From positions 186,001 through 250,000 of the forward strand of contig JAVJSU010000007.1 in assembly GCA_040219275.1 (NCBI GenBank): DNA of 64,000 nt. Reading direction: 5' to 3'. Position numbers and translations under genes: made by a program. Positions within the stretch are counted from its first letter, which is position 1. Each line of letters starts with the position of its first letter. Source of the DNA: JAVJSU01 sp040219275 (GTDB lineage Bacteria > Chloroflexota > Anaerolineae > Aggregatilineales > Phototrophicaceae). Under the pieces are notes generated by a model that worked only from the letters and a program-made list of their open reading frames with translations, made no database searches and had not been told where the DNA came from. This document shows positions 36,497-45,508 of this stretch, piece after piece.

Positions 36497-38098
36497 TTAG
36501 GGCGCACGGGTTGCTGTTTCTGTTGCGATCCGCTGTAAATCACCGAGCGGATTTTCCTCACTGAGCACAGGGGCATTCCGCCAGTTGGCATATTCACGGA
36601 CTTGATTTGCCGGAATCCAGCCTGTGATGCCATTGAACGTTACGTATAGATAGTCTCGTTCTGCATGGCGACCAAGCACGTTCATGTAGGTCGCGTTGGG
36701 CGTTTGTTCTTCGTGAATCCGCTCCCCAAGCGGGCGTGTGTAGACGGCGAACGTGCCTGCTTCCACATAACCGATGCCACTATCTGGACTCGGTGGAGGC
36801 ATAGCATCACTTTGAAGCGACGGATGTGCGTACACATCGACAAACAAGCCGTTAGGGATAAACACAAATTTTCCATCCGGCGAAAACTGCATGTTGCGCC
36901 CTCGTGCAACGGCAAGTGTATCCAGCGTCTCCCAATCGACAAGGCGTTGTATCGGACGCCTAAATTCATCTACAACAAGATTACCATGTTGATAATCAGC
37001 AGATTCGTTGAGCGATAGTACCGTTTCTCCCGTTTCAATATCGATGAATTCCGTATGATGCATGCCATCAAATAACGTATTGCTCCATTGATATTGAATT
37101 AGCCCGATTTTATCAAGTATATTAATTATAAGTACATTGATTAGATGAATACCAACCGCTTCAAAGATGACTCCGTTAACATCTAGATCAACGACTTGTG
37201 TTCGTGTTAGAAAGTTAGGATTAAGTTGCTCAATACGAGAAACATATTGATCTGTTACTGATTCAAAGATGAAGCAACCCGTTATAACATCTATGATTTC
37301 GCCTGTTGAGGTTGCTCGAAGTTCGGATTTGGCGTTGCATAGCTCCTCTCCTCTAGCTATAAAATAGTTTCCTTCCGGACTAAATCCCGGAAAGCCTCTC
37401 GCTTCAAATACAAATTCCCATGATGTTGTGTCGTAGACGCGGGATATGTGTGGATCACAATAGTAAATCGCTAATCGAGACCCATCCGGTGAAAACCTCG
37501 CATTTGTGCAGAGGGTAGTCATTGCTGTTATTTCTGCAACAATCGTGCTGGTTTCAAGGTCTATCACCTGCGTAAGGTATTGGTATGAATCTTCTACGGG
37601 GTAATCGTCATAAAGAACCATCAACCGGCTGTTAGGAGAAAATTCGTCAAAATGACCTTGATATTCACCGATGATTTCATAATCTGTTGACCATACGCGT
37701 GTAAAAGTCTCCCCCTCATGGGCTACTTCTGTCGCAAAAAACTGCTCATCGAGTGAAAAGTACGGCGTATCCCCACTAAATTCGTGAAAAGTCGTGGTGT
37801 TCGTATCAAAAAGCGTAAATCCCGAACCCCCACCATAATAGCTTACATATCGTCCACTCGGACTGAACCTCATTAGACCTCGCTCATCAAGAATGATCTC
37901 GCCACTGAGCGAATCAACCAGCGACACGTTATCATTATATCGCATGATCAGAAACCTTCCGTCGGGGCTGATGCTTTCGATCTGCCCATGCACATTCCAC
38001 AGAGTCGCGATTTTCACAAAGTCCGCGTGGTGTGCCTGCGCGGGTGGGGCGGTGGTGAGAATTATCAGCGTGAGCAAAAGTGAGCCGAGCCATTTCAT
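36497..38098 (-). CDS. Secreted beta-propeller protein with SH3-like tail
   Basis: The protein has 533 residues. A signal peptide (LGSLLLTLIILTTAPPAQA) precedes blades with the SPDGR turn: ISPDGRFLIMRYN, FSPSGRYVSYYG, FSPDGSRLAIYY, FSPEGNYFIARG and FSPDGKFVFIPN. The last 100 residues contain GTFAVYTRPL through LYVTFNGITGWIPANQV, which matches a bacterial SH3 domain. The combination suggests binding to cell wall or protein outside the cell. Base composition is lower in GC than in neighbouring housekeeping genes. Related proteins lie at 16.5 and 48.5 kb. Confidence 0.8.
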   Translation of the reverse strand: MKWLGSLLLTLIILTTAPPAQAHHADFVKIATLWNVHGQIESISPDGRFLIMRYNDNVSLVDSLSGEIILDERGLMRFSPSGRYVSYYGGGSGFTLFDTNTTTFHEFSGDTPYFSLDEQFFATEVAHEGETFTRVWSTDYEIIGEYQGHFDEFSPNSRLMVLYDDYPVEDSYQYLTQVIDLETSTIVAEITAMTTLCTNARFSPDGSRLAIYYCDPHISRVYDTTSWEFVFEARGFPGFSPEGNYFIARGEELCNAKSELRATSTGEIIDVITGCFIFESVTDQYVSRIEQLNPNFLTRTQVVDLDVNGVIFEAVGIHLINVLIINILDKIGLIQYQWSNTLFDGMHHTEFIDIETGETVLSLNESADYQHGNLVVDEFRRPIQRLVDWETLDTLAVARGRNMQFSPDGKFVFIPNGLFVDVYAHPSLQSDAMPPPSPDSGIGYVEAGTFAVYTRPLGERIHEEQTPNATYMNVLGRHAERDYLYVTFNGITGWIPANQVREYANWRNAPVLSEENPLGDLQRIATETATRAP

Positions 38099-38317
38099 GA
38101 TGAATCATCCGTATAGTTGCCGGAGATTGAGTATAAGCAATCTATCGCTACATAATCCCGAACGTTTGCACTACGCTTACCCTATGGCATTTTGCATCAT
38201 GCCAATATTGGCGGGAAAAGTTCGCTTGTGGGTAGAATAGTGGAATACGTAGTGAATCGCTACGGACTAAAAATACCTTACTGTAGACCTAAACTGACTT
38301 AAAGAGGATATTCTGTT

Positions 38318-40357
38318 ATGTTAACACCCGTCGAGCAAATGTTGTTTATTATCCTCGCGGTGCTGGCACTCGGCGCGACCTATTATGGTTTCCGCGAAAT
38401 GTGGCTGGTGATTAATCGCGGGCAGGGCGAACTGTACTTAGATAAGCTCCCACAGCGCGCCTATAAGGCCATTCGCATCTACATGACGCAGGAGACGACG
38501 CTCAAAACGCGGCGCGTGACTAGCCTGTTTCATCTGGGTGTGGTGTGGGGCTTCACGTTTTACTTTCTCGTGAATGCGCTGGATTTGCTCATCGGCTTCT
38601 TCGCAAGTTTTGAGAATACGCTTAATGATCTCGGCTTGATTTACGACCTGTACCGTTTAGCGGCGGATGTGTTGAGCGTGGTGGTGCTGGTGGGTGTAGC
38701 GTACTTCATCGTCCGGCGCTTGTATTTACCGAACAAGAAAGACCTCGAATTTCACGATAACATTTTGCTCCACCCGAAGGTTAAAGAGGGAGCGATCACG
38801 CGGGATTCGTTAATCGTTGCCGTGTTCATCCTCCTGCATGTGGGGGCGCGCTTCCTCGGTGAAGCGACGGTTGTGCAGATGCACGGGGAAGCCGATGTGT
38901 GGATGCCGTTCGCTTCCATCGTTTCGGTGATTTTTGCCGGATTGGGCGAGACGGGATTGGAGATCGCCCGGCATTTGTTCTGGTGGATCGCGCTGGGTGG
39001 GATTCTGATTTTCACACCGTATTTCCCGTATACGAAACACGCGCATCTGTTCATGGCTCCGCTGAACTTCTTGACGCGACCACGCCGGACTTCGATGGGC
39101 GAGATGACCCACATGGACTTAGAAGACGAGAGCATCGAGCAATTCGGCGCGAATAAGCTGGAAGATTTGCCGATGACCAACATTCTCGATAGCTTCGCTT
39201 GCATCATGTGTAACCGTTGTCAGGATGTGTGTCCGGCATACGTTACGGGCAAGGAATTGTCACCTTCTGCGCTGGAGGTCAATAAGCGTTACCTGATTAA
39301 AGACCAGATGTTTGACCTGAGCAACGGGGAAGTGAGCATTAACCCGTTGATGGGGTCGGCGATCAGCGAGAGCGCGGTTTGGGCGTGTACCGCCTGCGGG
39401 GCATGTATTGATATTTGCCCGGTAGGGAACGAACCGATGATGGACATCCTCGAAATCCGGCGGGATGCGGTGCTGATGCAGAGTAGCTTCCCGACGGAGC
39501 TTGAGACCGCGTTTAAAGGTATGGAACGGCAGGGCAACCCCTGGCAAATCGCCGAGAACCGCTTTAACTGGGCGAAGGGGCTTGAATTCCCCGTCCCGAC
39601 GGTAGAAGACAATCCCGAATTTGAGATTCTCTACTGGGTCGGCTGTGCGGCGAGTTATGATCCCCGCGCCCAATTGACCGCTCGTGCGCTGGTGAAGGTG
39701 CTCAACAAAGCGGGCGTGAACTTCGCCGTGTTGGGCGAGATGGAGAACTGCACCGGCGATAGCGCGAGACGTGCCGGAAACGAGTTCCTGTATCAAGAAT
39801 TGGCGACGACCAACGTTGAAACATTGAACGAAGTCGCACCTCCGAGAATTGTCGTCACTTGCCCGCATTGCTTCCACAATATCGGCAAAGAATATCACCA
39901 ATTTGGCGGGGATTACGAGGTCGTGCATCACACCGAATTGATCGAAGAACTGATCAACGCGGGGCGTTTGCCGATGGACGCGCATCCCAAGAAGCAACCG
40001 AACGTGACCTTCCATGATCCGTGTTACTTAGGGCGACACAACGATGTGGTGGATGCCCCGCGTAACGTGCTCCAAGCCTATATCGGCGCGGACAGTGTGG
40101 AGCATATCACCGAGATGCCCCGTAACAAGAAGAACTCCTTCTGCTGTGGCGCGGGTGGCGGACAGTTCTGGAAGGAAGAAGAACACGGGACGAAACCCGT
40201 GAACGTTGAGCGTTATGAAGAGGCAAAAGCAACGGGCGCGGAAGTGGTCGCGGTGGGTTGCCCCTTCTGTATGCAGATGTTTAACTCCGCGCAGGCTGAG
40301 GTGGCGGATGGTCCTGAAGTGAAGGACATTGTTGAGTTGATAGCGGACAGGATGTAG
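38318..40357 (+). CDS. Membrane Fe-S oxidoreductase, FadF/HdrD-like (ETF:quinone link)
   Basis: The protein has 679 residues. The N-terminus has about five transmembrane helices (residues 5-25, 68-92, 105-127, 168-190, 205-235), and His residues there could bind heme b. Two 4Fe-4S motifs follow, CIMCNRCQDVCP and CTACGACIDICP. Two cysteine-rich CCG domains come after them: VGCAASYDP with CPHCFHN, and HDPCYLGRHN with CCGAGGG. Proteins of this type carry electrons from ETF (acyl-CoA dehydrogenases) to menaquinone, as FadF in Gram-positive bacteria. The beta-oxidation genes in the window support this. A terminator follows. Confidence 0.9.
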   Translation: MLTPVEQMLFIILAVLALGATYYGFREMWLVINRGQGELYLDKLPQRAYKAIRIYMTQETTLKTRRVTSLFHLGVVWGFTFYFLVNALDLLIGFFASFENTLNDLGLIYDLYRLAADVLSVVVLVGVAYFIVRRLYLPNKKDLEFHDNILLHPKVKEGAITRDSLIVAVFILLHVGARFLGEATVVQMHGEADVWMPFASIVSVIFAGLGETGLEIARHLFWWIALGGILIFTPYFPYTKHAHLFMAPLNFLTRPRRTSMGEMTHMDLEDESIEQFGANKLEDLPMTNILDSFACIMCNRCQDVCPAYVTGKELSPSALEVNKRYLIKDQMFDLSNGEVSINPLMGSAISESAVWACTACGACIDICPVGNEPMMDILEIRRDAVLMQSSFPTELETAFKGMERQGNPWQIAENRFNWAKGLEFPVPTVEDNPEFEILYWVGCAASYDPRAQLTARALVKVLNKAGVNFAVLGEMENCTGDSARRAGNEFLYQELATTNVETLNEVAPPRIVVTCPHCFHNIGKEYHQFGGDYEVVHHTELIEELINAGRLPMDAHPKKQPNVTFHDPCYLGRHNDVVDAPRNVLQAYIGADSVEHITEMPRNKKNSFCCGAGGGQFWKEEEHGTKPVNVERYEEAKATGAEVVAVGCPFCMQMFNSAQAEVADGPEVKDIVELIADRM

Positions 40358-40359
40358 GT

Positions 40360-40399
40360 AGCTGTTAGCTGTTAGCTGTTAGCTATTGGCTTTTAGCTT
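40360..40399. repeat. AGCTGTTAGCTATTGG interspersed repeat
   Basis: Several AGCTGTT units end in GGCTTTTAGCTT. Similar runs occur at 56511-56547 and 58495-58530. Confidence 0.7.
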
Positions 40400-40450
40400 A
40401 AAAAACACAGATGGCTACTTAGCCGTTTATTATCCATAGTGACATCAAAG

Positions 40451-40474
40451 AGGGATGACCGGAAGGTTGTCCCT
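40451..40474 (+). terminator. Terminator of the FadF-like gene
   Basis: AGGGATGACC pairs with GGTTGTCCCT (two G-U pairs), followed by TTTTTT. Confidence 0.75.
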
Positions 40475-40508
40475 TTTTTGTTGCGTTGGTGGTGCGATGA
40501 TTTTTTTA

Positions 40509-40552
40509 CCTCACTCCCCGACATCTTCTCCAAAAATTGGCGAGGGGGAGAT
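40509..40552. repeat. CTCACCCCGACCCCTCTCC-type element, diverged
   Basis: It resembles the hairpin at 50271-50310 in order and spacing, with an imperfect stem. Confidence 0.5.
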
Positions 40553-40849
40553 CGCCATTTGCATTGTTGGCAGTTTTATTGGCAGTAATGCCATGTTGTT
40601 GGCGGTTTTTGCCAGTGCTCACGGGAAGGTTTGGGTGATTCTGCCATGATTTACGTTAAATTTTTTTTCCGCCATACGTTGGCATTTTCTTAGTTTTTAG
40701 TTCTTAGTTCCGAGCAATGCGTGAAAAGTGTGTCTATTCATAGGGGAGATTGTAGCACAGATGTTCGTCTTGTGCGGTTAGAGTTTTCAAATTTTTTAGA
40801 TGTTAGATTGAAGATTTTAGATATTAGAGAAAAGCAAAACGTAGGGAAA

Positions 40850-43174
40850 TCAAAGATCTGATATTTTGGGATAGTTTCCAAGTTTTGAAAATCTTCTAGC
40901 CCAACTTCCATTGCCTATTAAACCACTATGACGATTTTTCGCTGTAGTTGACCATTTTGTAATCATTTCCCAATCTTCTTGTACATCATTTAATATACGT
41001 CTACCTAATTGGGATTTTTTCATCTTAATAACTAGATCATTAACCTCATTAAATTTGGGTAACCAATCTTCTTCAGTATAGGGGCGACCATTTTTCATTT
41101 GGAGTTTAACACGAAGTAACTTAACTTGAATCGATAAACTATTGATAAAGATTTGCAAGTTTTCCAAAGGCACAGTTTCTTCAATAAATCCATTTTTGAT
41201 GTGCTCTAATAGAAATATTAAACGCCAATAGTCAAATGTATCTGGGTTGTAATAAACTTTTTCAATTTCTACTAGGTAAAGTGGTATTTCGTTTCCATTT
41301 ATGATTGCCCACTTATCAAGTAATTGTAGCCATTGTTCAATGCGCGAATTACTGTGGCGAGCAAAAAAATCTTGTGAAGATATTCCGATACGGATCGATT
41401 TAGAAACTTGTTTCATTGGCGTGAAATAAGCAAAATTCTGAGCGGTTTCAATATTTATACTCTCAAAATACGTCACCAAGCGAATTATGTCATTCAGATT
41501 TGTAATTCTTCCTAAGAATCTTTCAATACCTCTTACTAGATTTTTTATTTCGTCGACAGATATTTCTAACTTATTCGATGTAGGTCTATCTAGCGGTACA
41601 ACTGTAAGCAAGCTAATCAATTCTACATTAGCATTTGAAAGCATCAAACTTCGATAATGTTGATCTCTCTTAAAAATTCCAAAGATAACATCGTACATTG
41701 TTGGATGGTAAAAGTCTAAATCACTTGAGTGAGCATAATCTCGCTTTTTTACTATAGAGTTTTCAATCTCGTTAACGAAAGTATGAAAAGTGATTTCAGG
41801 TTGTGTATGTGTATCATTTAGGAGAATATTAAACGTTCGCTCAACCTCCTTCATTTCTTGCACAGGGGATACAGTTAAAGAAAGAAGTAATAGGCGTTTT
41901 TGTTCAGCCATATTTTCGAAAAAATCATAAAGATACTGATTAGGATTATTTATGTGATCAATAATCGCTTCATGAAGGTTTTTGTTAGTTCGCAGTACAA
42001 TCTGGATCAAAGACCGAATAACTTCTGGAGAAAAGTCTTTAGATAGAAGTATGTTTGATTTTAGAGAATGAATAAGTTCAACTTTTTCCGATGATAGTTT
42101 GGAATTCTCTAAGTGTTTTTCAAGTATTTGAGTTCGCTCTTCTAGCGTTAACTCTTTTAGTCTGAGTACAAATTTATTTTGCCCTTCTTCATTCGGAAAA
42201 ATGCTTCTCAAGTTAGATTTACGCGCAAATTCCTCAAAAATATACCTTCGGGTCGTGAATAGAAATTTATGTCCACCTGTAAGTGACCCAAGCACAGATT
42301 GGAAATAATCAGTCCAATCCTTTAACTTCGCTTCATCTAACTCATGAATTCCGAAAATGTCGTCGCAAATAAATAAGGCTTTTTCACTTTCGTCCAAATA
42401 TGCAGTAATAGTGAAAAATTCATCGGTATTACGGATGAAATAGGGTTTGTAATTTCCTTCTGAAACATAACAAAGTGCAATAGACTCAATGATACTGGTT
42501 TTGCCACTTTTAGGATTGCCTACAAGCATTAGAAGGTCATTGTTATCGATTAGTGTTATTGCATCTTGGAAGTGTGAAGTAGAAACAAAATGATTAACTG
42601 TCTTAACAGCAGCTTTCAAGAAACCTTTGTTTTTAATTTCCTCTTTTCTAAGAAAAAGTTTTTCGAGATCTGTAAATCTCAACATAGATGGAAAACTATA
42701 ACGAACTGCCCTGTTACTAGATACAAATTTCTCTAAATCGTTGTAATCAATTACGTGAAAGTTTAGCGCTTGTAATTTATTTTCATTACAGAACTGCTGG
42801 AATAATTCAGTAGTCTGATCTCGAAAAGAATTTGAGATATTGATATTTGTAATATATAAGTAATTATCACAGTTAAATTCATGTGTTTTGAAGATTTTCA
42901 CAAGTTCAGACTTTAGGGAACTTTGTAACTTAGTTTCTATTTTTGACAGGGTGCTATTGCGTGTAGTTCGATGCTTTACTTGAAAAATCCAGTCTCCGTG
43001 CCATTGTGATTGCGAAGATGGAAATGCTTCAGATGTTCCAGAAAATGTAGCATCTCTCCCTTTATCGCGTGATCCGTCGAATAAGGAAATACCTTCGCCA
43101 ATTACCGATTTAAGATAGAAGCCAACTAGACGCTCAAACTCTTGCCAATGTAGTTGCTCAAAATCAAAATTCAT
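40850..43174 (-). CDS. Nuclease-STAND NTPase, putative antiphage (Avs-like) protein
   Basis: The protein has 774 residues. The N-terminal 165 residues form a restriction-endonuclease-like domain with acidic residues in FDGSRDKGRD (D33, D37, D41) and the Q-x-K of IFQVKHR (K67), the Mrr/PD-(D/E)XK pattern. The NTPase has Walker A GNPKSGKTS (219-227), Walker B ALFICDDIFG (266-275), and a LFTTRR motif (305-310). This is the nSTAND3 arrangement. The C-terminal 400 residues are helical and could be a sensor. The GC content is clearly lower than that of the flanking genes. The gene lies alone between beta-oxidation genes. Defence function is inferred from architecture, not shown. Confidence 0.8.
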   Translation of the reverse strand: MNFDFEQLHWQEFERLVGFYLKSVIGEGISLFDGSRDKGRDATFSGTSEAFPSSQSQWHGDWIFQVKHRTTRNSTLSKIETKLQSSLKSELVKIFKTHEFNCDNYLYITNINISNSFRDQTTELFQQFCNENKLQALNFHVIDYNDLEKFVSSNRAVRYSFPSMLRFTDLEKLFLRKEEIKNKGFLKAAVKTVNHFVSTSHFQDAITLIDNNDLLMLVGNPKSGKTSIIESIALCYVSEGNYKPYFIRNTDEFFTITAYLDESEKALFICDDIFGIHELDEAKLKDWTDYFQSVLGSLTGGHKFLFTTRRYIFEEFARKSNLRSIFPNEEGQNKFVLRLKELTLEERTQILEKHLENSKLSSEKVELIHSLKSNILLSKDFSPEVIRSLIQIVLRTNKNLHEAIIDHINNPNQYLYDFFENMAEQKRLLLLSLTVSPVQEMKEVERTFNILLNDTHTQPEITFHTFVNEIENSIVKKRDYAHSSDLDFYHPTMYDVIFGIFKRDQHYRSLMLSNANVELISLLTVVPLDRPTSNKLEISVDEIKNLVRGIERFLGRITNLNDIIRLVTYFESINIETAQNFAYFTPMKQVSKSIRIGISSQDFFARHSNSRIEQWLQLLDKWAIINGNEIPLYLVEIEKVYYNPDTFDYWRLIFLLEHIKNGFIEETVPLENLQIFINSLSIQVKLLRVKLQMKNGRPYTEEDWLPKFNEVNDLVIKMKKSQLGRRILNDVQEDWEMITKWSTTAKNRHSGLIGNGSWARRFSKLGNYPKISDL

Positions 43175-43261
43175 TTGTTTGTACCAGTTTTGCTTAATTC
43201 CATCTCATACCGTAATTATTATAGCAGAATTATCTCTACCCAATACGACACAATAAAAAAA

Positions 43262-43281
43262 GGACGGCGAGAGTGCCGTCC
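43262..43281 (-). terminator. Terminator of the thiolase gene
   Basis: GGACGGC and GCCGTCC arms with a 6-base loop; seven T on the minus strand follow. Confidence 0.85.
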
Positions 43282-43305
43282 CAAAAAATTGGTTTTGCGG
43301 TTTGG

Positions 43306-44490
43306 TTAGTTCAAGTTTTCGAAGATGCCAGCCGCGCCCATGCCGCCGCCGATGCACATGGTGACCATGCCGTATTTGCTGTTGCGACGTTTCATCTCGT
43401 GCATGAGGGTGACGGAGAGCTTCGCGCCGGTGCATCCGAGCGGGTGACCGAGGGCGATTGCGCCACCGTTGACGTTGACGATTTCGGGGTCGAATTCGAG
43501 ATCACGGATGACGGCGAGTGATTGGGAGGCGAAGGCTTCGTTGAGTTCGATGAGGTCGATGTCGTTGACGGACATGCCAGCGCGGGCGAGTAATTTCGGC
43601 ACGGCGGCGATGGGTCCGACTCCCATGACTTCCGGGCGGACTCCGGCGACATTAAAGCCGACGAAACGCATGAGCGGGGTGAGTCCGAGTTCCTGCGCTT
43701 TTTTGGCTTCCATGACGATAACGGCGGCGGCTCCATCACTGAGCGGGCTGGAATTGCCGGCGGTGACTTTGCCTTTGGCGCTAAAGACGGGCTTGAGCGA
43801 TGATAAGCCTTCGACGGTGGTTTCGCGGCGGAGGTGTTCGTCTTCGTCGAGGGTCATGGATGTGCTGTGGGGCAAGCCATCTTCGCCGATGACGGTTTCT
43901 TCAATCTCGAAGGGCACGATTTCATCTTTGAAGCGTCCACCGTCGATGGCGGCGGCGGCTTTCATGTGGCTGGCGTAGGAGAATTCGTCCATGTCTTCGC
44001 GGGAGATTCCCCATTCCTGCGCGACACGCTCCGCGGTGTGACCCATGCTCATGTAGACGTAGGGATCGTTTTCTGCCATGTGCGGATTAGGGCTGAGGAA
44101 ATGTCCGGTCATGGGGACGAGGGACATGGTTTCCGCGCCACCCGCGATGATGATGTCTGCACCGTTGGCGATGATGCGTTCCGCCGCCATAGCGATGGTT
44201 TGCAATCCGCTGGAGCAGAAGCGATTGACGGTTTGACCGGGGACGTCCACCGGCAGACCGGCGCGGAGGGCGATGACGCGGGCGAAGTTCATGCCCTGTG
44301 AGCCTTCCGGCATGGCACAGCCCATAATCACATCGTCGATTTCTTTGGGGTCGAGCTTGCCTTGCGTTTGTTCCAGTAAATCTATGATGACGGTTGCCGC
44401 CATTTCATCGGAGCGGACGTTGCGGGTGGAGCCGCGTTTCGCTTTGCCGACGGCGGTACGTGAACCTGCAACAATGACTGCTTCTCTCAT
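43306..44490 (-). CDS. fadA: Acetyl-CoA acyltransferase (thiolase)
   Basis: The 394 residues match the thiolase family. The acylated Cys is in NRFCSSGLQTIAM, the His in GGAIALGHPLGCTGA, and the second catalytic Cys in TMCIGGGMGAAGIFE. It cleaves 3-ketoacyl-CoA to acetyl-CoA and a shortened acyl-CoA, the last step of beta-oxidation, and could pair with the FadN-like enzyme at 50.4-52.7 kb. AAGGA lies eight bases before the ATG at 44490. In Bacillus fadN, fadA and fadE form an operon; here the thiolase is 6 kb away from the FadN-like gene and on the same strand. Confidence 0.95.
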   Translation of the reverse strand: MREAVIVAGSRTAVGKAKRGSTRNVRSDEMAATVIIDLLEQTQGKLDPKEIDDVIMGCAMPEGSQGMNFARVIALRAGLPVDVPGQTVNRFCSSGLQTIAMAAERIIANGADIIIAGGAETMSLVPMTGHFLSPNPHMAENDPYVYMSMGHTAERVAQEWGISREDMDEFSYASHMKAAAAIDGGRFKDEIVPFEIEETVIGEDGLPHSTSMTLDEDEHLRRETTVEGLSSLKPVFSAKGKVTAGNSSPLSDGAAAVIVMEAKKAQELGLTPLMRFVGFNVAGVRPEVMGVGPIAAVPKLLARAGMSVNDIDLIELNEAFASQSLAVIRDLEFDPEIVNVNGGAIALGHPLGCTGAKLSVTLMHEMKRRNSKYGMVTMCIGGGMGAAGIFENLN

Positions 44491-44554
44491 ATTATTTTTC
44501 CTTTTCACAATAATTAATTGAATTTTGATTCGATTATAACGGAAAGTGGGGATG

Positions 44555-44618
44555 GTTGTCAGTAATGAGTTTTCAGTAGACAGTGAACAGTTTTCAGTGA
44601 ACAGTTTTCAGTTTTCGG
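44555..44618. repeat. CAGTTTTCAGTGAACAG interspersed repeat
   Basis: Tandem CAGTTTTCAGT and GAACAG units. Similar runs occur at 47705-47756 and 61278-61330. Confidence 0.7.
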
Positions 44619-44704
44619 TCTGTGGTTATTTGACGCGGGGATGGGCGGGGTTCTTTCCGTGCGCGGCGGTTATTCTAATGCGGATTTGATATTGACGGCT
44701 ATGA

Positions 44705-44729
44705 GGGTGACCTAGCAGGTCGCCCCTAC
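44705..44729. repeat. GGGCGACCT palindrome copy 3
   Basis: GGGTGACCTAGCAGGTCGCC followed by CCTAC, one base changed in the left arm. Confidence 0.75.
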
Positions 44730-44794
44730 GGGAGGTCATCCGTGCGGAGATGTGTCATGGCATTGAATAGCGTATAGAGATGAGCATGAAATGA

Positions 44795-44823
44795 TTGTGC
44801 TGAGATTACGATATGGGTAGGAT
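44795..44823 (+). promoter_or_regulatory. Putative promoter of the DUF3124 gene
   Basis: TTGTGC (44795-44800) and TAGGAT (44818-44823) are separated by 17 bases, about 37 bases before the ATG. Confidence 0.45.
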
Positions 44824-44859
44824 ATAGCAATCAGTATAGGCATAAATTAGGGTGACCGA

Positions 44860-45378
44860 ATGAAGAAAATGGTTTTGTTGATCTGCATCATGATGTGTCT
44901 GGGTGCGTGCGCTGAAACAAGCGAACCGAGTGCACCTTTAGGCATATTGAGTCCGGTCACGGCGCGGGATTTGCAGGTGGCGACGGGTCAGGTTTTGTAT
45001 GTGCCTGCGTACTCACAGATTTTTCATGGCGCGAATCGTGATTCGCTTGATTTAGCCGTGACGTTGACTGTCCATAACACCGATCTGGACAATGCGATTA
45101 TTCTGCAATCTGTGCGCTATTACGATACCGATGGCGAATTTGTGCGCGAGTATGTGGACACGTCGATGGAAGTTTCTGCATTGGCGACGATAGGCTTCTT
45201 TGTGCCTGAAAATGACTTGAGCGGTGGATGGGGTGCAAATTTTATTGTCGAATGGGTGGCAGAAACGCCGGTGCATGAGCCGATTGTCGAAGCGGTGATG
45301 GTGAGCACCCGAAGCACACAGGGCATTTCTATGATTAGCTCCGGACGGATATTGTCTCAGACTTTGCCATCTGAATGA
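44860..45378 (+). CDS. DUF3124 lipoprotein
   Basis: The protein has 172 residues. A signal peptide with the lipobox LGAC near residue 15 is followed by one domain with the DUF3124 features: VLYVPAYSQIFHG, VTLTVHNTD, RYYDTDGEFVREYVD, SGGWGANFIVEWVAE and VEAVMVSTRSTQGISM. The family's function is unknown. It is probably anchored outside the cell membrane. It is monocistronic, with a promoter-like pair 37 bases upstream. Confidence 0.85.
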   Translation: MKKMVLLICIMMCLGACAETSEPSAPLGILSPVTARDLQVATGQVLYVPAYSQIFHGANRDSLDLAVTLTVHNTDLDNAIILQSVRYYDTDGEFVREYVDTSMEVSALATIGFFVPENDLSGGWGANFIVEWVAETPVHEPIVEAVMVSTRSTQGISMISSGRILSQTLPSE

Positions 45379-45508
45379 AATCATTAGGATTCATGAATCA
45401 TATCGTTGGTAGCGTGCCACGATCTTGATGCATGAATTTGTGATTTTGCGCGAGACTATTTAGACATAGCCTGAGCGTATAACTGTATAAATGGGGAGCA
45501 CAACGCTG

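Larger units (their letters stand above)
40358..40849. other. 492-base region with repeats, edge of AT-rich island
   Basis: It holds an AGCTGTT/TTAGCT run (40360-40399), the terminator at 40451-40474, and a diverged CCTCAC...GGCGAGGGGGAG element (40509-40552). A run of AT-rich DNA then leads into the nuclease-STAND gene. No gene was found in it. Confidence 0.6.
44491..44859. other. 369-base divergent intergenic region with two repeats
   Basis: It holds a TTTCAGT/GAACAGT run (44555-44618), a GGGCGACCT palindrome (44705-44729) and the promoter of the DUF3124 gene. No gene was seen. Confidence 0.6.

Noticed and set aside
39260..40015. A 251-codon open frame opposite the FadF-like gene
   Set aside because: It is antisense to a gene with two ferredoxin motifs and CCG domains; it has no ribosome site or domain.
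40455..40649. A 64-codon open frame after the FadF-like gene
   Set aside because: It overlaps the terminator and a repeat element; low protein character.
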